Source of the DNA: Mycobacterium sp.
GTDB taxonomy: Bacteria; Actinomycetota; Actinomycetes; Mycobacteriales; Mycobacteriaceae
Length of the DNA: 64,000 nucleotides
Direction: 5' to 3'
Assembly: GCF_029961025.1 (NCBI RefSeq)
Contig: NZ_JASBVP010000009.1
Span: forward strand, 1-64,000
Below, piece by piece: positions 19,053-29,855 of the stretch. The notes below the pieces were generated by a model. The model was not told the DNA's origin. It saw only the letters and a program-made list of their open reading frames with translations, and ran no database searches. The position numbers and the translations under genes were made by a program. Position 1 is the first letter of the stretch; the number at the start of each line of letters is the position of its first letter.

Positions 19053-20798
19053 CTACAGCGTGTCCAGGCGGGTGAACCGACCGCTGCGGTACTGCTCGAC
19101 ACAGGCCGAGCGTCTGACCTTGCCGCTGGTGGTGGTGGGAATCGAACCGGGCGGCACCGGAACCAGATCCGCCACGCTTAGGCCATGCGATGCCGAGATC
19201 GCCGAGGTGACTTCACTTTTGATGAGATCGAGCTTGTGCATCGCCTCCTCGGGGGAATCGCCGCGCTTTTTCAGTTCGACGATCGCGACCAGCTTCTCGG
19301 TGCCGTTTTCCGGAACCGAGATCGCCACGCAGCGGCCCCGGGTGATCTCCTGGATCGTTGCCTCGATGTCGTCGGGAGAGTGGTTGCGCCCGTAGACGAT
19401 CAACAGATCCTTGATCCGGCCGACGATGAACAGCTCGTCCTCGGACACAAAACCCAAATCACCGGTTCGCAGCCACGGCCCTTCGGGTGTGCCCTCCGAC
19501 GGATTGACCAGCGTGGTGCGGAATGTCTGTTCGGTCTCGTGCGGTTTCCCCCAATACCCCAGTGCCACATTGTCGCCGTGTACCCAAATCTCGCCGGTTC
19601 TCCCGGCCGGGCATTCGGTCCTGGTCTCCGGGTCGACGATGCGCACCGCCGGTGACCGCGGCATCCCGTAGCTGATCAGCGCGGTCCCGCCGGCGCGACA
19701 ACGCTTGGCGTGGCCGGCGGCCAGCTTATCGGATTCGAAGTGCACGATTTCCGGCGACCGACCCGCCGGCGAGGCGGCCACGAAAACCGTTGCTTCGGCC
19801 AGGCCATACGAGGGCCGCAGCACCGTGTCGCGCAGGTTGAACTGGGCGAACCGCTCGGTGAAGCGCTTCAGGGTCGCGGGCTGCACCCGCTCGCTGCCGT
19901 TCAGGATGCCCAACACGGCTCCGAGATCACGCCCGGCCATGTCGTCGTCCGACGTTCGGCGGGCCGCCAACTCGAACGCGAAGTTCGGTCCCGCCGAAAA
20001 AGCGCGGCCATTGTCTGCCATCAGGTGCATCCACCGGGCCGGCCGCTGCAGAAATGCGACCGGACTCGTCAGCACGCTGCGATATCCACCCAGTATCGGC
20101 GCGATGATGCCCAGAAATAAACCCATGTCGTGATAGAACGGCAGCCACGACACAACGGCGCCGTCGGGTGGAGCGACATTTCCGTAATCCGCAAAATAGT
20201 TGGCCATCAACTGCCGATAATTGGCCAGCAGGTTATGGTAGGAAATCGCCACCCCTTTGGGCTGGCGGGTCGACCCCGACGTGTATTGCAGGTACGCCGT
20301 GTCCGGGCGATCCCCGGGCGTGACACCGGAACCGGTTGCCGGGTCCGAGCCCAACACATCGACCGTGACCACTGCGGCCGCCGAGCCGTCCGGGCGCGGT
20401 GTCGCGTACGGCTCAACGCTGTCGATGGCCGCCGATGTCGTGAGAATGACGGCGGGCGACGTGTCGCTAAACACCGAACTAATCCGCTCGTCGTGGGCGC
20501 CCCCCACCGGAACCGGCAGCGGAACCGCGATAACCCCGGCCTGCAACGCGCCCAGAAATGCGGTGATGTAATCCTGACTCTGCGGGGCCAAGATCAGCGC
20601 CCGATCCCCGGTCGCGCAATAACGCCGAATTTCGTGGGCGACGCGTAACGCCCGCCGATGCACCTGCGACCAGGTCAGGGTCTGGCCGGTACCGTCCCAA
20701 TCCTGGTCGTAATCGACAAAGGTGAATGCCGCGTCATTGGGCTGCAGACTGGCGCGCTCTTGCAGCACGGCCGGAATCGACGACTCGAGCACCCGCAT
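19053..20798 (-). CDS. Long-chain fatty acyl-AMP ligase (FAAL, FadD-type)
   Basis: A 581-residue adenylate-forming enzyme. The A3 motif [12 protein letters not shown] (substrate/ATP phosphate loop), [27 protein letters not shown] (A5) and [20 protein letters not shown] (A8/A10 region) are in order, and the FAAL-type sequence around [11 protein letters not shown] marks it as an acyl-AMP ligase rather than a CoA ligase. It would activate a fatty acid and load it on an ACP. The ATG at 20798 is chosen over an in-frame ATG at 20933 because the fold begins [18 protein letters not shown]. It is divergent from the PKS, the arrangement of FadD-Pks pairs for SL, DAT, LOS and GPL lipids; fadD24/fadD25 or fadD23 are the nearest named types. 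Confidence 0.9.
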   Translation of the reverse strand: MRVLESSIPAVLQERASLQPNDAAFTFVDYDQDWDGTGQTLTWSQVHRRALRVAHEIRRYCATGDRALILAPQSQDYITAFLGALQAGVIAVPLPVPVGGAHDERISSVFSDTSPAVILTTSAAIDSVEPYATPRPDGSAAAVVTVDVLGSDPATGSGVTPGDRPDTAYLQYTSGSTRQPKGVAISYHNLLANYRQLMANYFADYGNVAPPDGAVVSWLPFYHDMGLFLGIIAPILGGYRSVLTSPVAFLQRPARWMHLMADNGRAFSAGPNFAFELAARRTSDDDMAGRDLGAVLGILNGSERVQPATLKRFTERFAQFNLRDTVLRPSYGLAEATVFVAASPAGRSPEIVHFESDKLAAGHAKRCRAGGTALISYGMPRSPAVRIVDPETRTECPAGRTGEIWVHGDNVALGYWGKPHETEQTFRTTLVNPSEGTPEGPWLRTGDLGFVSEDELFIVGRIKDLLIVYGRNHSPDDIEATIQEITRGRCVAISVPENGTEKLVAIVELKKRGDSPEEAMHKLDLIKSEVTSAISASHGLSVADLVPVPPGSIPTTTSGKVRRSACVEQYRSGRFTRLDTL

Positions 20799-21193
20799 AA
20801 CGTTACCGTGGCCTTCCCGGGGCGGTCGCCGCCGTATCCCGCGGCCCGAGGCCCCCGGCACGCCGGTTACCCGGGAGCCCGGCCCGGCCGCGGAGGCGGC
20901 CGGACCCCGCCACGCCGGGGCAGCCGTGTACACCGGCCATCCGGGCTTGGTTAAATGTCACGACCAGGTAACGTCCGACCGCTATTTTGCACATATGTTT
21001 AATATTTGCGATATTTTTCGCGTTTGCCATGTCAGCCCCGTCGAGGTGGGTGCCGCCCCTGACACCTGAGAGGCCCCGATCGACGGCCCCGATCGACACA
21101 GCCGCGGAACCTGGGCACCCGGGTGGTCGGCGGGTGCCGCATTCCGGGTCACACAGCCGACCAGGCTCCTAGCCGTTGCCGTGAGGAGGCGCA
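20799..21193. promoter_or_regulatory. Divergent promoter region between the FAAL and PKS genes
   Basis: 395 bases with no gene. A strikingly AT-rich core at about 20984-21022 (CACATATGTTTAATATTTGC, GATATTTTTCGC) stands out in otherwise GC-rich DNA and is the likely shared promoter area and possible nucleoid-protein (Lsr2-type) target. GTGAGGAGGCGC at 21181-21192 is the ribosome site of the PKS; GGAAGG about 11 bases before 20798 serves the FAAL on the other strand. Confidence 0.55.
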
Positions 21194-24100
21194 ATGGGTT
21201 CGTTCGCGACGACCGATGATCGCGCGCACCGCTGCGCGTCGGCGGAATTTCCGCCCGCCGCGGGCGCCACCCCGGCGACTGCGGTTGCCGTCATCGGCAT
21301 GGCCTGCCGGCTGCCCGGAGGCATCGATTCCCCCGATCGGTTGTGGGAGGCCCTGCTGCGCGGCGATGACCTGGTCACCGAGGTGCCGCCGGACCGCTGG
21401 GACGTCGAGGACTACTACGACCCCGAGCCGCGGGTGCCCGGGCGGTCGGTGCCGAGGTGGGGTGCCTTCCTCGACGACGTCGCCGGCTTCGATGCCGAAT
21501 TCTTCGGACTCAACGAGCGCGAGGCCGCCGCCGGCGACCCCCAGCACCGGTTGTTGCTGGAAACCTCCTGGGAGGCCGTCGAGCACGCGGGTCTTTCCCC
21601 GCGGACGCTGGCCGGCTCGCCGACCGGGGTGTTCGTGGGGTTGACCCACGGCGACTACCAGCTGCTGGCCGCCGACGCGCACGCCCTCGCCGAACCCTAC
21701 GGGTTTACCGGCACCAGCTTCAGCCTGGCGTCCGGGCGGATCGCCTACGCCCTGGGGCTGCGGGGCCCCGCGCTGACGGTGGACACCGCATGTTCGTCGA
21801 GCCTGACGGCGGTGCACCTGGCCTGCCGCAGCCTGCACGAGCGGGAAAGCGGCCTGGCCCTGGCCGGCGGCGTCACCCTGGCCCTGGACCCGCGCAAGTG
21901 GGCCGCGGGGTCGGCCGAGGGCCTGCTGTCGCCCACCGGGCGCTGCCACGCCTTCGACGCCGCCGCGGACGGGTTTGTGCCGGGCGAGGGTTGCGTGATG
22001 GTGGTGCTCAAGCGGCTATCGGATGCGCAGCGCGACGGTGACCGGATTGTGGCGGTGATCCGCGCGACCGCCGCCAATCAGGACGGCCACACGGCCAACA
22101 TCGCCACGCCGTCACGGGGCGCGCAGGTCGCAGCCTATCGGGCGGCGCTGACGGCTGCGGGTGTGGATGCGGGCAGTGTGGCCATGGTGGAGGCACACGG
22201 TGCCGGCATCCCCAGCGGCGACCCCGTCGAATACACCAGCCTCGCCGAGGTGTACGGCATCGACGCTCCCTGCGCGCTCGCCGCCGTGAAGACCAACTTC
22301 GGGCACACCCAGTCGGCCGCCGGCGCCCTGGGGCTGCTGAAGACGGTGCTCGCGGTGCGCCACGGTGTCATTCCACGAAATCTGCACTTCACCCGGCTGC
22401 CCGACGAGCTTACCCGAATCAAGACGAACCTCTTTGTGCCGCAAGAAAATACACCATGGCCGCGCAACAGTGACGCGCCCCGGCGGGCGGCGGTGTCCGC
22501 CTATGGGCTCTCCGGAACCAATGTGCACGCGATTGTGGAGCAGGCCCCCGAAATCCCGGAAACCGATGCGCACCCCGACGGAAAACCCGACCCGACGGCG
22601 GCGCCCCTGCTGTTCCCGCTGTCATCCACCTCGGCCGGGGAGCTGCGCCGCAGCGCCGGCCGGCTCGCCGACTGGGTGGCGGCCCACGGGGAGGTGGCGT
22701 TGCCGGACCTGGCCTACACCCTGGCGCGCCGGCGGGCACACCGGCCGGTGCGCACCACCGTCCTCGCGGGCGACAGGGCGGAACTCACCGGCGCGCTGCG
22801 CGACATCGCCGGGGGTGACATCGAGTATCGGGCCGCGGTCGGGCAGGACGACCGGGGTCCGGTGTGGGTGTTTTCCGGGCAGGGTTCCCAGTGGGCGGCG
22901 ATGGGCGCGGGCCTGCTGGCGCGTGAGCCGGTGTTTGCTGCCACCGTCGCGCAAGCCGAAACGCTGATCGCCCGCGAGGCCGGGTTCTCGGTGAGAGAGG
23001 CGGTGACGGCCGCCGAGGTGGTGACCGGTCAAGACCGCATCCAGCCGGCGGTGTTCACCATGCAAATCGCCCTGGCCGCCACCCTGAAGGCCTACGGGGT
23101 GCGCCCGGGGGCGGTGATCGGGCATTCCCTCGGCGAGGCCGCGGCGGCCGTCGCCGCGGGTGCGCTGTCGCTGGAAGACGGGGTGCGCGTGGTCTGCCGC
23201 CGCTCGCGGCTGATGTCCCGAGTCTGCGGAGCCGGCGCCACAGCGTTGGTGGAATTGCCTGCCCAGCAAGTGCTTTCGGAACTCATGGCCCGTGGCATCA
23301 CCGACGTGGTGGTGGCGGTCGTGGCCTCGCCACGGTCCACGGTGATCGCCGGGGACGCCCCGGCGGTGCGGGAGCTGGTGGCGGTCTGGGAGCGGCGCGA
23401 CGTGCCCGCCCGGGTGGTTCCCACCGACGTCGCCTTTCACTCCCCGCAGCTGGACCCGATCCTCGACGAGCTGCGGGACGCCCTCTCCGACCTGCACCCG
23501 ATGACACCGCAGGTGCCCTTCTACTCCACCACCCTGTTCGACCCGCGCGAGCAGCCGGTGTGCGATGCCCGCTACTGGGCGGACAACACGCGGCGCATGG
23601 TGCGCTTCGCCACCGCGGTGCAAGCCGCGTTGGAGGACGGCTACCGGGTTTTCGCGGAACTGGCGCCGCACCCGCTGCTGACCCATGCTCTCGAGCAGAC
23701 CGCCGCCAGCCTCGAGATGCCGCTGGCCGTGCTGGCCGGCATGCACCGGGACCACGAGCCCTCCCACGGGCTGCGCGCCTTGGTGGCCGACCTGCACAAT
23801 TCCGGTGCCGCGGTGGACTTTTCGGTGCTTTACCCCAACGGCCGGCTGGTGGACCCGCCGCTGCCGACGTGGACCCATCGCCGCCTGTGGTTGAGCCGTG
23901 ACGATCGGGAACCGTCCGCGCCCGGCGGTTGCAGCGTGCCGGCCCATCCACTGCTGGGTGCTCATGTGCGCCTTCCCGAGGATCCCGAACGCCACGTGTG
24001 GCAGGCCGAGATCGGCACCGGCGCCCAACCCTGGCTCGCCGAGCATCGAGTCCGCGATGCGGCGGTGCTGCCGGGGGCGGCGTACTGCGAAATGGCGCTG

Positions 24101-27100
24101 GCGGCGGCTCGCACGGTTCTGGGGCCGGCCGCCGAGGTCCGTGACATCCGGTTCGAGCAAGCGCTGCCGCTGGAGGAGCAGACCACGGTCACCACCTCGG
24201 CGACGGTCACCGCACCCGGCGTTGCCGACTTCACCGTGGAAACCGACCGGGGCGGCGAGCGGGAGCGGCTTGCCGGCGCGGTTTTGCGCGTGGTGCAAGA
24301 TGAGACGCCGCCACCGGCACACGACATCGCCGCGCTGCTCGCCGCGCACCCCCGCCGGGAGGACGGCGCCGAGGTGCGCACCCGCCTGCAGCTGCGCGGG
24401 GTCCGCTACGGCCGGGCATTCAGCGGGCTGATCGCGGTGCACACCGGCGAGACGACACCGGCCACCGTGGTGGCCGAGGTGGCGCTGCCCCGCCCGATCC
24501 GTGCGCAACACGATGCCTACGCGGTGCACCCGGCGCTGCTGGACGCCTGCTTTCAGTCCGTGGCGGCCCATCCGGACGTCGGCGCCCTCGGTGAGGACGC
24601 GGCGGCGTTGCCGGCGGGGGTCGGGCGGTTGCGCGTTTACGGCGCAGCCCGCGGCGCCCGCTACTGCCACGCTCGGCTCACCACGGTTGCCGCTGCCCGC
24701 ATCGAGGCCGACGTCGACGTGCTCGACGAGCGCGGCGCGGTCCTGGTCTCCGTGCGGGGGCTGCGGTTGGGCACCCGAGCATCCGAGCGGGCCCGCAACG
24801 ATCGGCTGTTGGGCGAGCGGTTGCTGGCCATCCAATGGCGGCAACGCCCGTCGCCGGAGGCCGACCACGGCCACGCCGGGGCCTGGCTGCTGATCACCAC
24901 CACCGTCGACGCGCTGGCCGCGGCGTTGAACGACGCCCTGAAAAGCCATGGCGCGCATTGCATCAGCATGTTCTGGCCGCTGCAGGCCGAGCACTCCTCG
25001 AGCGCTCAGCAGCTGCGAAACCAGCTGCGCTCCGGCAAATTCAGCGGTGTGGTGGTGCTCACCGGTCCGGCCGGCGCGGAGTCCGCAAACGACGTCCCCC
25101 GGCTGGGCCGCGAGTACGTGTGCCACCTGGTGCGCATCACCCGCGAGCTGGCCGACATGCCCGGCGCGCTGCCGCGGCTGTACGTCGTGACCCGCAACGC
25201 CCAGACCGTCGTGGCAGGCGACGTGGCCAACCTGGAGCAGGCGGGGTTACGGGGTCTGCTGCGGGTGATCGGCACCGAGCATCCCCTGGTGCGCGCCACC
25301 CAGATCGATACCGACGCCGGCACCGACGCTGAGCAGCTGGCGCGCCAGCTGCTCAGCGGTTCCGACGAAGACGAGACCGCCTGGCGCAACGGCGCCTGGT
25401 ACACCGCGCGGCTGTGCCCCGCCCCGCTGCGCCCCGAGGAACGCCAAACCACCGTCATCGACCGGGAGCGTGACGGGATGCGCCTGCAGATCCGCGTTCC
25501 CGGTGATCTGGACACGCTGGAACTGGTTGCGGCCCACCGGGTTCCGCCGGGACCGGGACAGATCGAGGTCGCCGTCGCCGCGTCCGGCGTCAACTTCGCC
25601 GATGTGCTGCACGCGTTCGGACGTTACCCCGCCCTCGAGGGGCGCCTGCCGGAGCTGGGCACCGATTTCGCCGGAGTGGTGACCGCCGTCGGGCCCGACG
25701 TGGCCGGCCTCAAGGTGGGTGATCACGTCGGCGGGTTCGCCGCCGGCGGCTGCTGGGGCACCTTTCTGACCTGCGACGCCCGCCTGGCCGTGGCGCTGCC
25801 GGCCGGGCTTTCCGACGCGCTCGCGGCGGCGGTGACCACCCCGCACGCCACCGCCTACTACGGCCTGCACGAGCTGGCCCGGATCAAGGCCGGTGATCGG
25901 GTGTTGATCCATTCCGCGACCGGGGGCGTGGGGCAGGCGGCGATCGCGATCGCCCGCGCCGCGGGGGCGGACATCTTCGCCACCGCTGGCAGCGAGCAGC
26001 GTCGGCAATTGCTGCGCGAGATGGGCATTGCGCATGTTTACGACTCGCGCAGCCTGGAGTTCGCCGAGGCGATCCGTCGTGACACCGCGGGCTACGGGGT
26101 GGACATCGTGCTCAACTCGGTCACCGGCGCCGCCCAGCGGGCCGGGCTGGAATTGCTGGCGCCGGGCGGCCGCTTCATCGAGATCGGCAAACGCGATATC
26201 TACGGCGACACCCGGTTGGGGCTCCTCCCGTTCCGGCGCAACCTGGCGTTCTACGGCGTCGACCTGGGGCTGCTGTCCGCCAGCGATCCCGACCGGCTGC
26301 GCGATGTGGTGAGCACGGTGTATCGGCTGGTCGCGGACGGCTCGCTGCCGGTGCCGCACAGCACCCGCTACCCGCTGGCCGACGCCGCCGCCGCCATCCG
26401 GCTGATCAGCGACGCCCGCCACGTCGGCAAACTGGTGCTCGACATCCCGCATACCGGGTGCAATCGGGTGGTGGTGCCCCCCGCACAGGTCCGGGCCTTC
26501 CGCGGCGACGGCGCCTACATCATCACCGGGGGCCTGGGCGGCCTGGGGCTGTTTCTGGCCGGGAAAATGGCCACCGGCGGCTGCGGGCGTATCGTGCTGT
26601 GCTCACGCTCCCGGCCAACCCCGGAGGGGTTGCGGGCCATCGAGCGGATGCGCGAGACGGGCGCCGAGGTGGTAGTGGAGTGCGGGGATGTCACCCGGGC
26701 CGACACCGCCGCGCGGCTGGTGGCGGTGGCGACCGCCACCGGGCGCGCGGTTCGCGGTGTGCTGCATCTGGCGGCGGTGACCGAGGACGCCGCCGTGGCC
26801 GAGATCAGCGAGGACCTGCTCGACCGGGACTGGGCGCCCAAGGTGCGCGGCGCGTGGAACCTGCACACCGCCACCGCCGGCCAGCCGTTGGACTGGTTCT
26901 GCTCGTTCTCGTCGGCGGCCGCCCTGGTGGGCGCGCCCGGGCAGGGGGCTTACGCCGCGGCCAACAGCTGGCTGGATGCCTTCACCTGGTGGCGACGGGC
27001 TCAGGGCCTGCCGGCCACCGCGATCGCCTGGGGCCCCTGGGCCCGGATCGGGCGCGCCACCGCCCCGGCCGGGGCCGCCGACCTCGCCATCACCCCCGAG

Positions 27101-27535
27101 GAGGGGGCCTACGCATTCGAGGCGTTGCTGCGCCACGACCGTGCCTACAGCGGATATGCGCCCTTCACCGGCGCGCCGTGGTTGACCACCCTGGCCCAAC
27201 ACAGCCCCTTCGCCGAAGCGTTCCGCTCCGGCGGGCAGTCCCCTGCGGGAACCACCAAACTGCGTGCCGAGCTGGCGGAGCTGCCCATCGACGAGTGGCC
27301 CACCCGGCTGCGGCATCTGATCTCCGAGCAGGTCAGCCGGATCCTGCGGCGCAGCATCGATCCCGACCGGCCGCTTGCCGGATACGGGCTGGACTCGCTG
27401 GCCGCCCTCGAACTGCGCACCCGCGTCGAAACCGAAACCGGAGTCCGGCTCGCCGCCACCGACTTCAGCACCATCACCATCCGTGGTTTAGCGGGGCTGC
27501 TGTGCGAGCGGCTGGCAGACGCCCGACGCGGTTAG
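21194..27535 (+). CDS. Mas/Pks5-type iterative reducing polyketide synthase (KS-AT-DH-ER-KR-ACP)
   Basis: 2113 residues, the usual Mas-type length. KS about 30-455 with Cys200 (DTACSSSL), His335 and His371; AT about 552-850 with Ser645 (GHSLGE); DH about 915-1180 with His951 ([14 protein letters not shown]) and Asp in [11 protein letters not shown] from about 1431 with SGVNFADVL and the NADPH loop [10 protein letters not shown] near 1575; KR from about 1773 with TGGLGGLG and active Tyr in [13 protein letters not shown] with Ser2068 (GLDSLAALE). All catalytic residues are present, so it should give fully reduced chains extended from the FAAL-loaded starter. Phe748-His749 in the AT (VAFHS) is the malonyl-type signature, unusual for a Mas relative. 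AGGAGG is five bases before the ATG. It converges on lipL with stops overlapping. Confidence 0.92.
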   Translation: MGSFATTDDRAHRCASAEFPPAAGATPATAVAVIGMACRLPGGIDSPDRLWEALLRGDDLVTEVPPDRWDVEDYYDPEPRVPGRSVPRWGAFLDDVAGFDAEFFGLNEREAAAGDPQHRLLLETSWEAVEHAGLSPRTLAGSPTGVFVGLTHGDYQLLAADAHALAEPYGFTGTSFSLASGRIAYALGLRGPALTVDTACSSSLTAVHLACRSLHERESGLALAGGVTLALDPRKWAAGSAEGLLSPTGRCHAFDAAADGFVPGEGCVMVVLKRLSDAQRDGDRIVAVIRATAANQDGHTANIATPSRGAQVAAYRAALTAAGVDAGSVAMVEAHGAGIPSGDPVEYTSLAEVYGIDAPCALAAVKTNFGHTQSAAGALGLLKTVLAVRHGVIPRNLHFTRLPDELTRIKTNLFVPQENTPWPRNSDAPRRAAVSAYGLSGTNVHAIVEQAPEIPETDAHPDGKPDPTAAPLLFPLSSTSAGELRRSAGRLADWVAAHGEVALPDLAYTLARRRAHRPVRTTVLAGDRAELTGALRDIAGGDIEYRAAVGQDDRGPVWVFSGQGSQWAAMGAGLLAREPVFAATVAQAETLIAREAGFSVREAVTAAEVVTGQDRIQPAVFTMQIALAATLKAYGVRPGAVIGHSLGEAAAAVAAGALSLEDGVRVVCRRSRLMSRVCGAGATALVELPAQQVLSELMARGITDVVVAVVASPRSTVIAGDAPAVRELVAVWERRDVPARVVPTDVAFHSPQLDPILDELRDALSDLHPMTPQVPFYSTTLFDPREQPVCDARYWADNTRRMVRFATAVQAALEDGYRVFAELAPHPLLTHALEQTAASLEMPLAVLAGMHRDHEPSHGLRALVADLHNSGAAVDFSVLYPNGRLVDPPLPTWTHRRLWLSRDDREPSAPGGCSVPAHPLLGAHVRLPEDPERHVWQAEIGTGAQPWLAEHRVRDAAVLPGAAYCEMALAAARTVLGPAAEVRDIRFEQALPLEEQTTVTTSATVTAPGVADFTVETDRGGERERLAGAVLRVVQDETPPPAHDIAALLAAHPRREDGAEVRTRLQLRGVRYGRAFSGLIAVHTGETTPATVVAEVALPRPIRAQHDAYAVHPALLDACFQSVAAHPDVGALGEDAAALPAGVGRLRVYGAARGARYCHARLTTVAAARIEADVDVLDERGAVLVSVRGLRLGTRASERARNDRLLGERLLAIQWRQRPSPEADHGHAGAWLLITTTVDALAAALNDALKSHGAHCISMFWPLQAEHSSSAQQLRNQLRSGKFSGVVVLTGPAGAESANDVPRLGREYVCHLVRITRELADMPGALPRLYVVTRNAQTVVAGDVANLEQAGLRGLLRVIGTEHPLVRATQIDTDAGTDAEQLARQLLSGSDEDETAWRNGAWYTARLCPAPLRPEERQTTVIDRERDGMRLQIRVPGDLDTLELVAAHRVPPGPGQIEVAVAASGVNFADVLHAFGRYPALEGRLPELGTDFAGVVTAVGPDVAGLKVGDHVGGFAAGGCWGTFLTCDARLAVALPAGLSDALAAAVTTPHATAYYGLHELARIKAGDRVLIHSATGGVGQAAIAIARAAGADIFATAGSEQRRQLLREMGIAHVYDSRSLEFAEAIRRDTAGYGVDIVLNSVTGAAQRAGLELLAPGGRFIEIGKRDIYGDTRLGLLPFRRNLAFYGVDLGLLSASDPDRLRDVVSTVYRLVADGSLPVPHSTRYPLADAAAAIRLISDARHVGKLVLDIPHTGCNRVVVPPAQVRAFRGDGAYIITGGLGGLGLFLAGKMATGGCGRIVLCSRSRPTPEGLRAIERMRETGAEVVVECGDVTRADTAARLVAVATATGRAVRGVLHLAAVTEDAAVAEISEDLLDRDWAPKVRGAWNLHTATAGQPLDWFCSFSSAAALVGAPGQGAYAAANSWLDAFTWWRRAQGLPATAIAWGPWARIGRATAPAGAADLAITPEEGAYAFEALLRHDRAYSGYAPFTGAPWLTTLAQHSPFAEAFRSGGQSPAGTTKLRAELAELPIDEWPTRLRHLISEQVSRILRRSIDPDRPLAGYGLDSLAALELRTRVETETGVRLAATDFSTITIRGLAGLLCERLADARRG

Positions 27536-28800
27536 CCCGCCGCGGCTCCCGGCTCGCGCAACGGCGTCCCGAAGTCGGGCACCCGGTGAAACCCGTGCTG
27601 GCGGGCCAGGGCGGCGCCCCGGCGGATCATCGCGTGCAGGGCGACGAACCCGGTGTGATCCAGCAGCACCAACGGCGAGAGCAGCCGGTTATGCACGAAC
27701 GCGAACGCCAGCCCGCTCGACGGGTCGGCCCAGCCCAGTGAGCCACCCAGCCCGGCGTGGCCGAACCCCGGCATCAGCCCGGGAATCGGCATCGTGTGAT
27801 AGCCGAGGTGAAAACCCACCGGCACGAACAGGTTTCGGTCCAGCCGTGGGCCCGCCCGATCGGTCAGGCGCGCCACCAGGCCGGGCGACAAGAACCGGTA
27901 GCCGTCGATCCGGCCGCCGTTGGCGATCGCGCCGTACATCCGGGCCAGCGCGCGTGCCGTCGCCACCCCGTTCACCGCCGGTATCTCGCCGTCGAGCAGC
28001 GGAATATCCCCCTGCACAACAGCTTTCATTCCCGGAAAGTAGACGGCGCCAAATCCGGCCGATGCCTGCAGCGCGGCGATCCTGGGTGCCAGGCAGTTGA
28101 ACACCGGATTGGCGATGCCGCTCTGCGGCATGATGATCTGCGCGGGCTGGGTGGGCGCCTGCACCGGCGGCCGGCCCAGGTGCAGGCCATCGGTGGCCAG
28201 CGGCGCGGCGAGCTCCTCGCGGATCAGCTCGCGCATGCCCTTGCCGGTGACCGCGCGCGCCAGCCCGGAGATCAGCCAGCCGTAGGTCAGCGCGTGGTAG
28301 GCGGGTTTGCCGAGCAGGCGTCCCGCGGGGGCGGCGGCCAGCCGCTGTTCCATGAGCTTATGGTCCAGCAAGTCCTCACGGGTGGCGCCGTTCAACCGTG
28401 ACAAACCGGCGCGGTGGCTCATCACCTGGCGAACGGTGATCGCCGATTTACCGTTCGCGCCGAACTCCGGCCAGTAGTGAGCAACCGGGGTGTCGTAGTC
28501 GATCAGTCCCCGATCCACCAGCCGGTGGATGACGGTGGCGGCCATCCCCTTGGTCGCCGAGAACACCATGGCGCCGGTGTCCGCAGACCACGGCGCCTGA
28601 CCGGCCCGGTCCGACCAGCCGGTCCACACGTCGACGACGGGTTCCCCGTCGAGGTACACCGCCAGCGCCCCGCCGCCGAAGCGGCGCCCCGGGAACAGGC
28701 TGGCAAAGCTGTGCACCGCGCAGGCGAAGCGCGGGTCCGCCGCGCCGTGAACACCGCGGGGAAGCACGGCCCGGCGATCGTCACGGGTTTCCCGCTTCAC
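27532..28800 (-). CDS. lipL: LipL, beta-lactamase-fold esterase
   Basis: About 422 residues of the serine beta-lactamase/esterase (class VIII) family. The nucleophile motif SxxK is in [14 protein letters not shown], and a Tyr of the YxN-like second motif lies in [23 protein letters not shown] near the C terminus occupies the third conserved motif. Mtb LipL (Rv1497) hydrolyses short-chain esters at the cell surface, and the sequence is close throughout ([30 protein letters not shown]). The GTG at 28800 matches the Mtb start; the frame runs ten codons further to a TTG at 28830. Its stop overlaps that of the PKS on the opposite strand. It is 43 bases downstream of meaB in the same direction and marks the edge of the conserved block. 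Confidence 0.9.
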   Translation of the reverse strand: MKRETRDDRRAVLPRGVHGAADPRFACAVHSFASLFPGRRFGGGALAVYLDGEPVVDVWTGWSDRAGQAPWSADTGAMVFSATKGMAATVIHRLVDRGLIDYDTPVAHYWPEFGANGKSAITVRQVMSHRAGLSRLNGATREDLLDHKLMEQRLAAAPAGRLLGKPAYHALTYGWLISGLARAVTGKGMRELIREELAAPLATDGLHLGRPPVQAPTQPAQIIMPQSGIANPVFNCLAPRIAALQASAGFGAVYFPGMKAVVQGDIPLLDGEIPAVNGVATARALARMYGAIANGGRIDGYRFLSPGLVARLTDRAGPRLDRNLFVPVGFHLGYHTMPIPGLMPGFGHAGLGGSLGWADPSSGLAFAFVHNRLLSPLVLLDHTGFVALHAMIRRGAALARQHGFHRVPDFGTPLREPGAAAG

Positions 28801-28842
28801 ATCTGCCGAATTTACCCTCGCGACTGGCAAAGAAAACTTAAG

Positions 28843-29853
28843 TTATCTTTCTGTTAGGCTTTCTTTAGCCTGAGCAATTCTCAGTATTTGCTGAGCCGCC
28901 AGGACCGGGGTCAGCTCTCCGTTGCGCACGCGGCGCTCCACCTCGGCGCGGGAGTTACGCACCGCGGGGTTGGCCAGCACCTCCTCGAGCACCGCGTCGC
29001 GCACCAGCTGCCAGGTCCAGTCGACCTGCTGCGCGCGCCGGCGGGCCTCGAACTCCCCGGCGTCGGTGAGCACCCGGCGGTGCCGCTCGATCGCCTCCCA
29101 CAGCTGCGCCAGCCCGGTTCCCTCCACCGCACTCATAATCAGAACCGGTGGCCGCCACAGTGTTTCACCCTGATGAACCAGCCGAAGCGCGGTGGTCAGC
29201 TCACGCGCGGCTAACCGCGCCTCGACCAGATGCTCACCATCGGCCTTGTTCACCACGACGATGTCGGCCAGCTCGAGGACACCTTTTTTGATGGCCTGCA
29301 ACTGATCACCGGTGCGCGCCAGGGTCAGTAACACGAACGTGTCGACCATGGTGGCCACCGCCACCTCGGACTGGCCCACCCCGACGGTTTCGATCAGGAT
29401 CACGTCAAACCCGGCGGCTTCGAGCAACACGATGGTCTCCCGGGTGGCCTTGGTCACCCCGCCGAGGGTGCCGGACGTCGGCGACGGCCGGATGTAGGCG
29501 TCCGGGTGCACCGCCAACCGCGCCATCCGGGTTTTATCGCCCAGTATCGATCCGCCGGTGCGGGTCGACGACGGGTCGACGGCCAGCACCGCCACCCGAT
29601 GGCCGTGCTCGATCACATACCCGCCCAGCGCCTCGATCGCCGTCGACTTGCCCACGCCGGGAACCCCGGTAATGGCCACCCGATGCGCAGCGCCGGAGTG
29701 CGGCGTCAGCATCAGCAGCAGCTGCTGTGCCCGCTCCCGGTGGTCGGCGCGGGTGGACTCCACCAACGTGATCGCCCGCGCCAGCGCCGCCCGGTCACCG
29801 TGGCGAACGCCGTCCGCCAACTGCTCGACGGCGTCGCCGTTACCGGCCGTCAT
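28843..29853 (-). CDS. meaB: MeaB, G-protein chaperone of methylmalonyl-CoA mutase
   Basis: A 336-residue SIMIBI GTPase: Walker [10 protein letters not shown] (63-71), switch I/II region with [15 protein letters not shown] and ETVGVGQSE, guanine-specificity NKAD in [10 protein letters not shown], and the C-terminal dimerisation arm. It gates adenosylcobalamin loading and protects MutAB from inactivation. It starts two bases after the mutB stop, so mutA-mutB-meaB form an operon. In M. tuberculosis the orthologue (Rv1496) is separated from mutB by mazEF4; here nothing intervenes. The C terminus ends [13 protein letters not shown], normal for the family. Confidence 0.95.
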   Translation of the reverse strand: MTAGNGDAVEQLADGVRHGDRAALARAITLVESTRADHRERAQQLLLMLTPHSGAAHRVAITGVPGVGKSTAIEALGGYVIEHGHRVAVLAVDPSSTRTGGSILGDKTRMARLAVHPDAYIRPSPTSGTLGGVTKATRETIVLLEAAGFDVILIETVGVGQSEVAVATMVDTFVLLTLARTGDQLQAIKKGVLELADIVVVNKADGEHLVEARLAARELTTALRLVHQGETLWRPPVLIMSAVEGTGLAQLWEAIERHRRVLTDAGEFEARRRAQQVDWTWQLVRDAVLEEVLANPAVRNSRAEVERRVRNGELTPVLAAQQILRIAQAKESLTER

Positions 29854-29855
29854 AT

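Noticed and set aside
22622..25126. 834-codon open frame on the minus strand within the PKS gene
   Set aside because: High-GC codon bias makes long antisense frames common. It lies wholly inside the PKS with all catalytic motifs on the other strand and has no domain or ribosome site.
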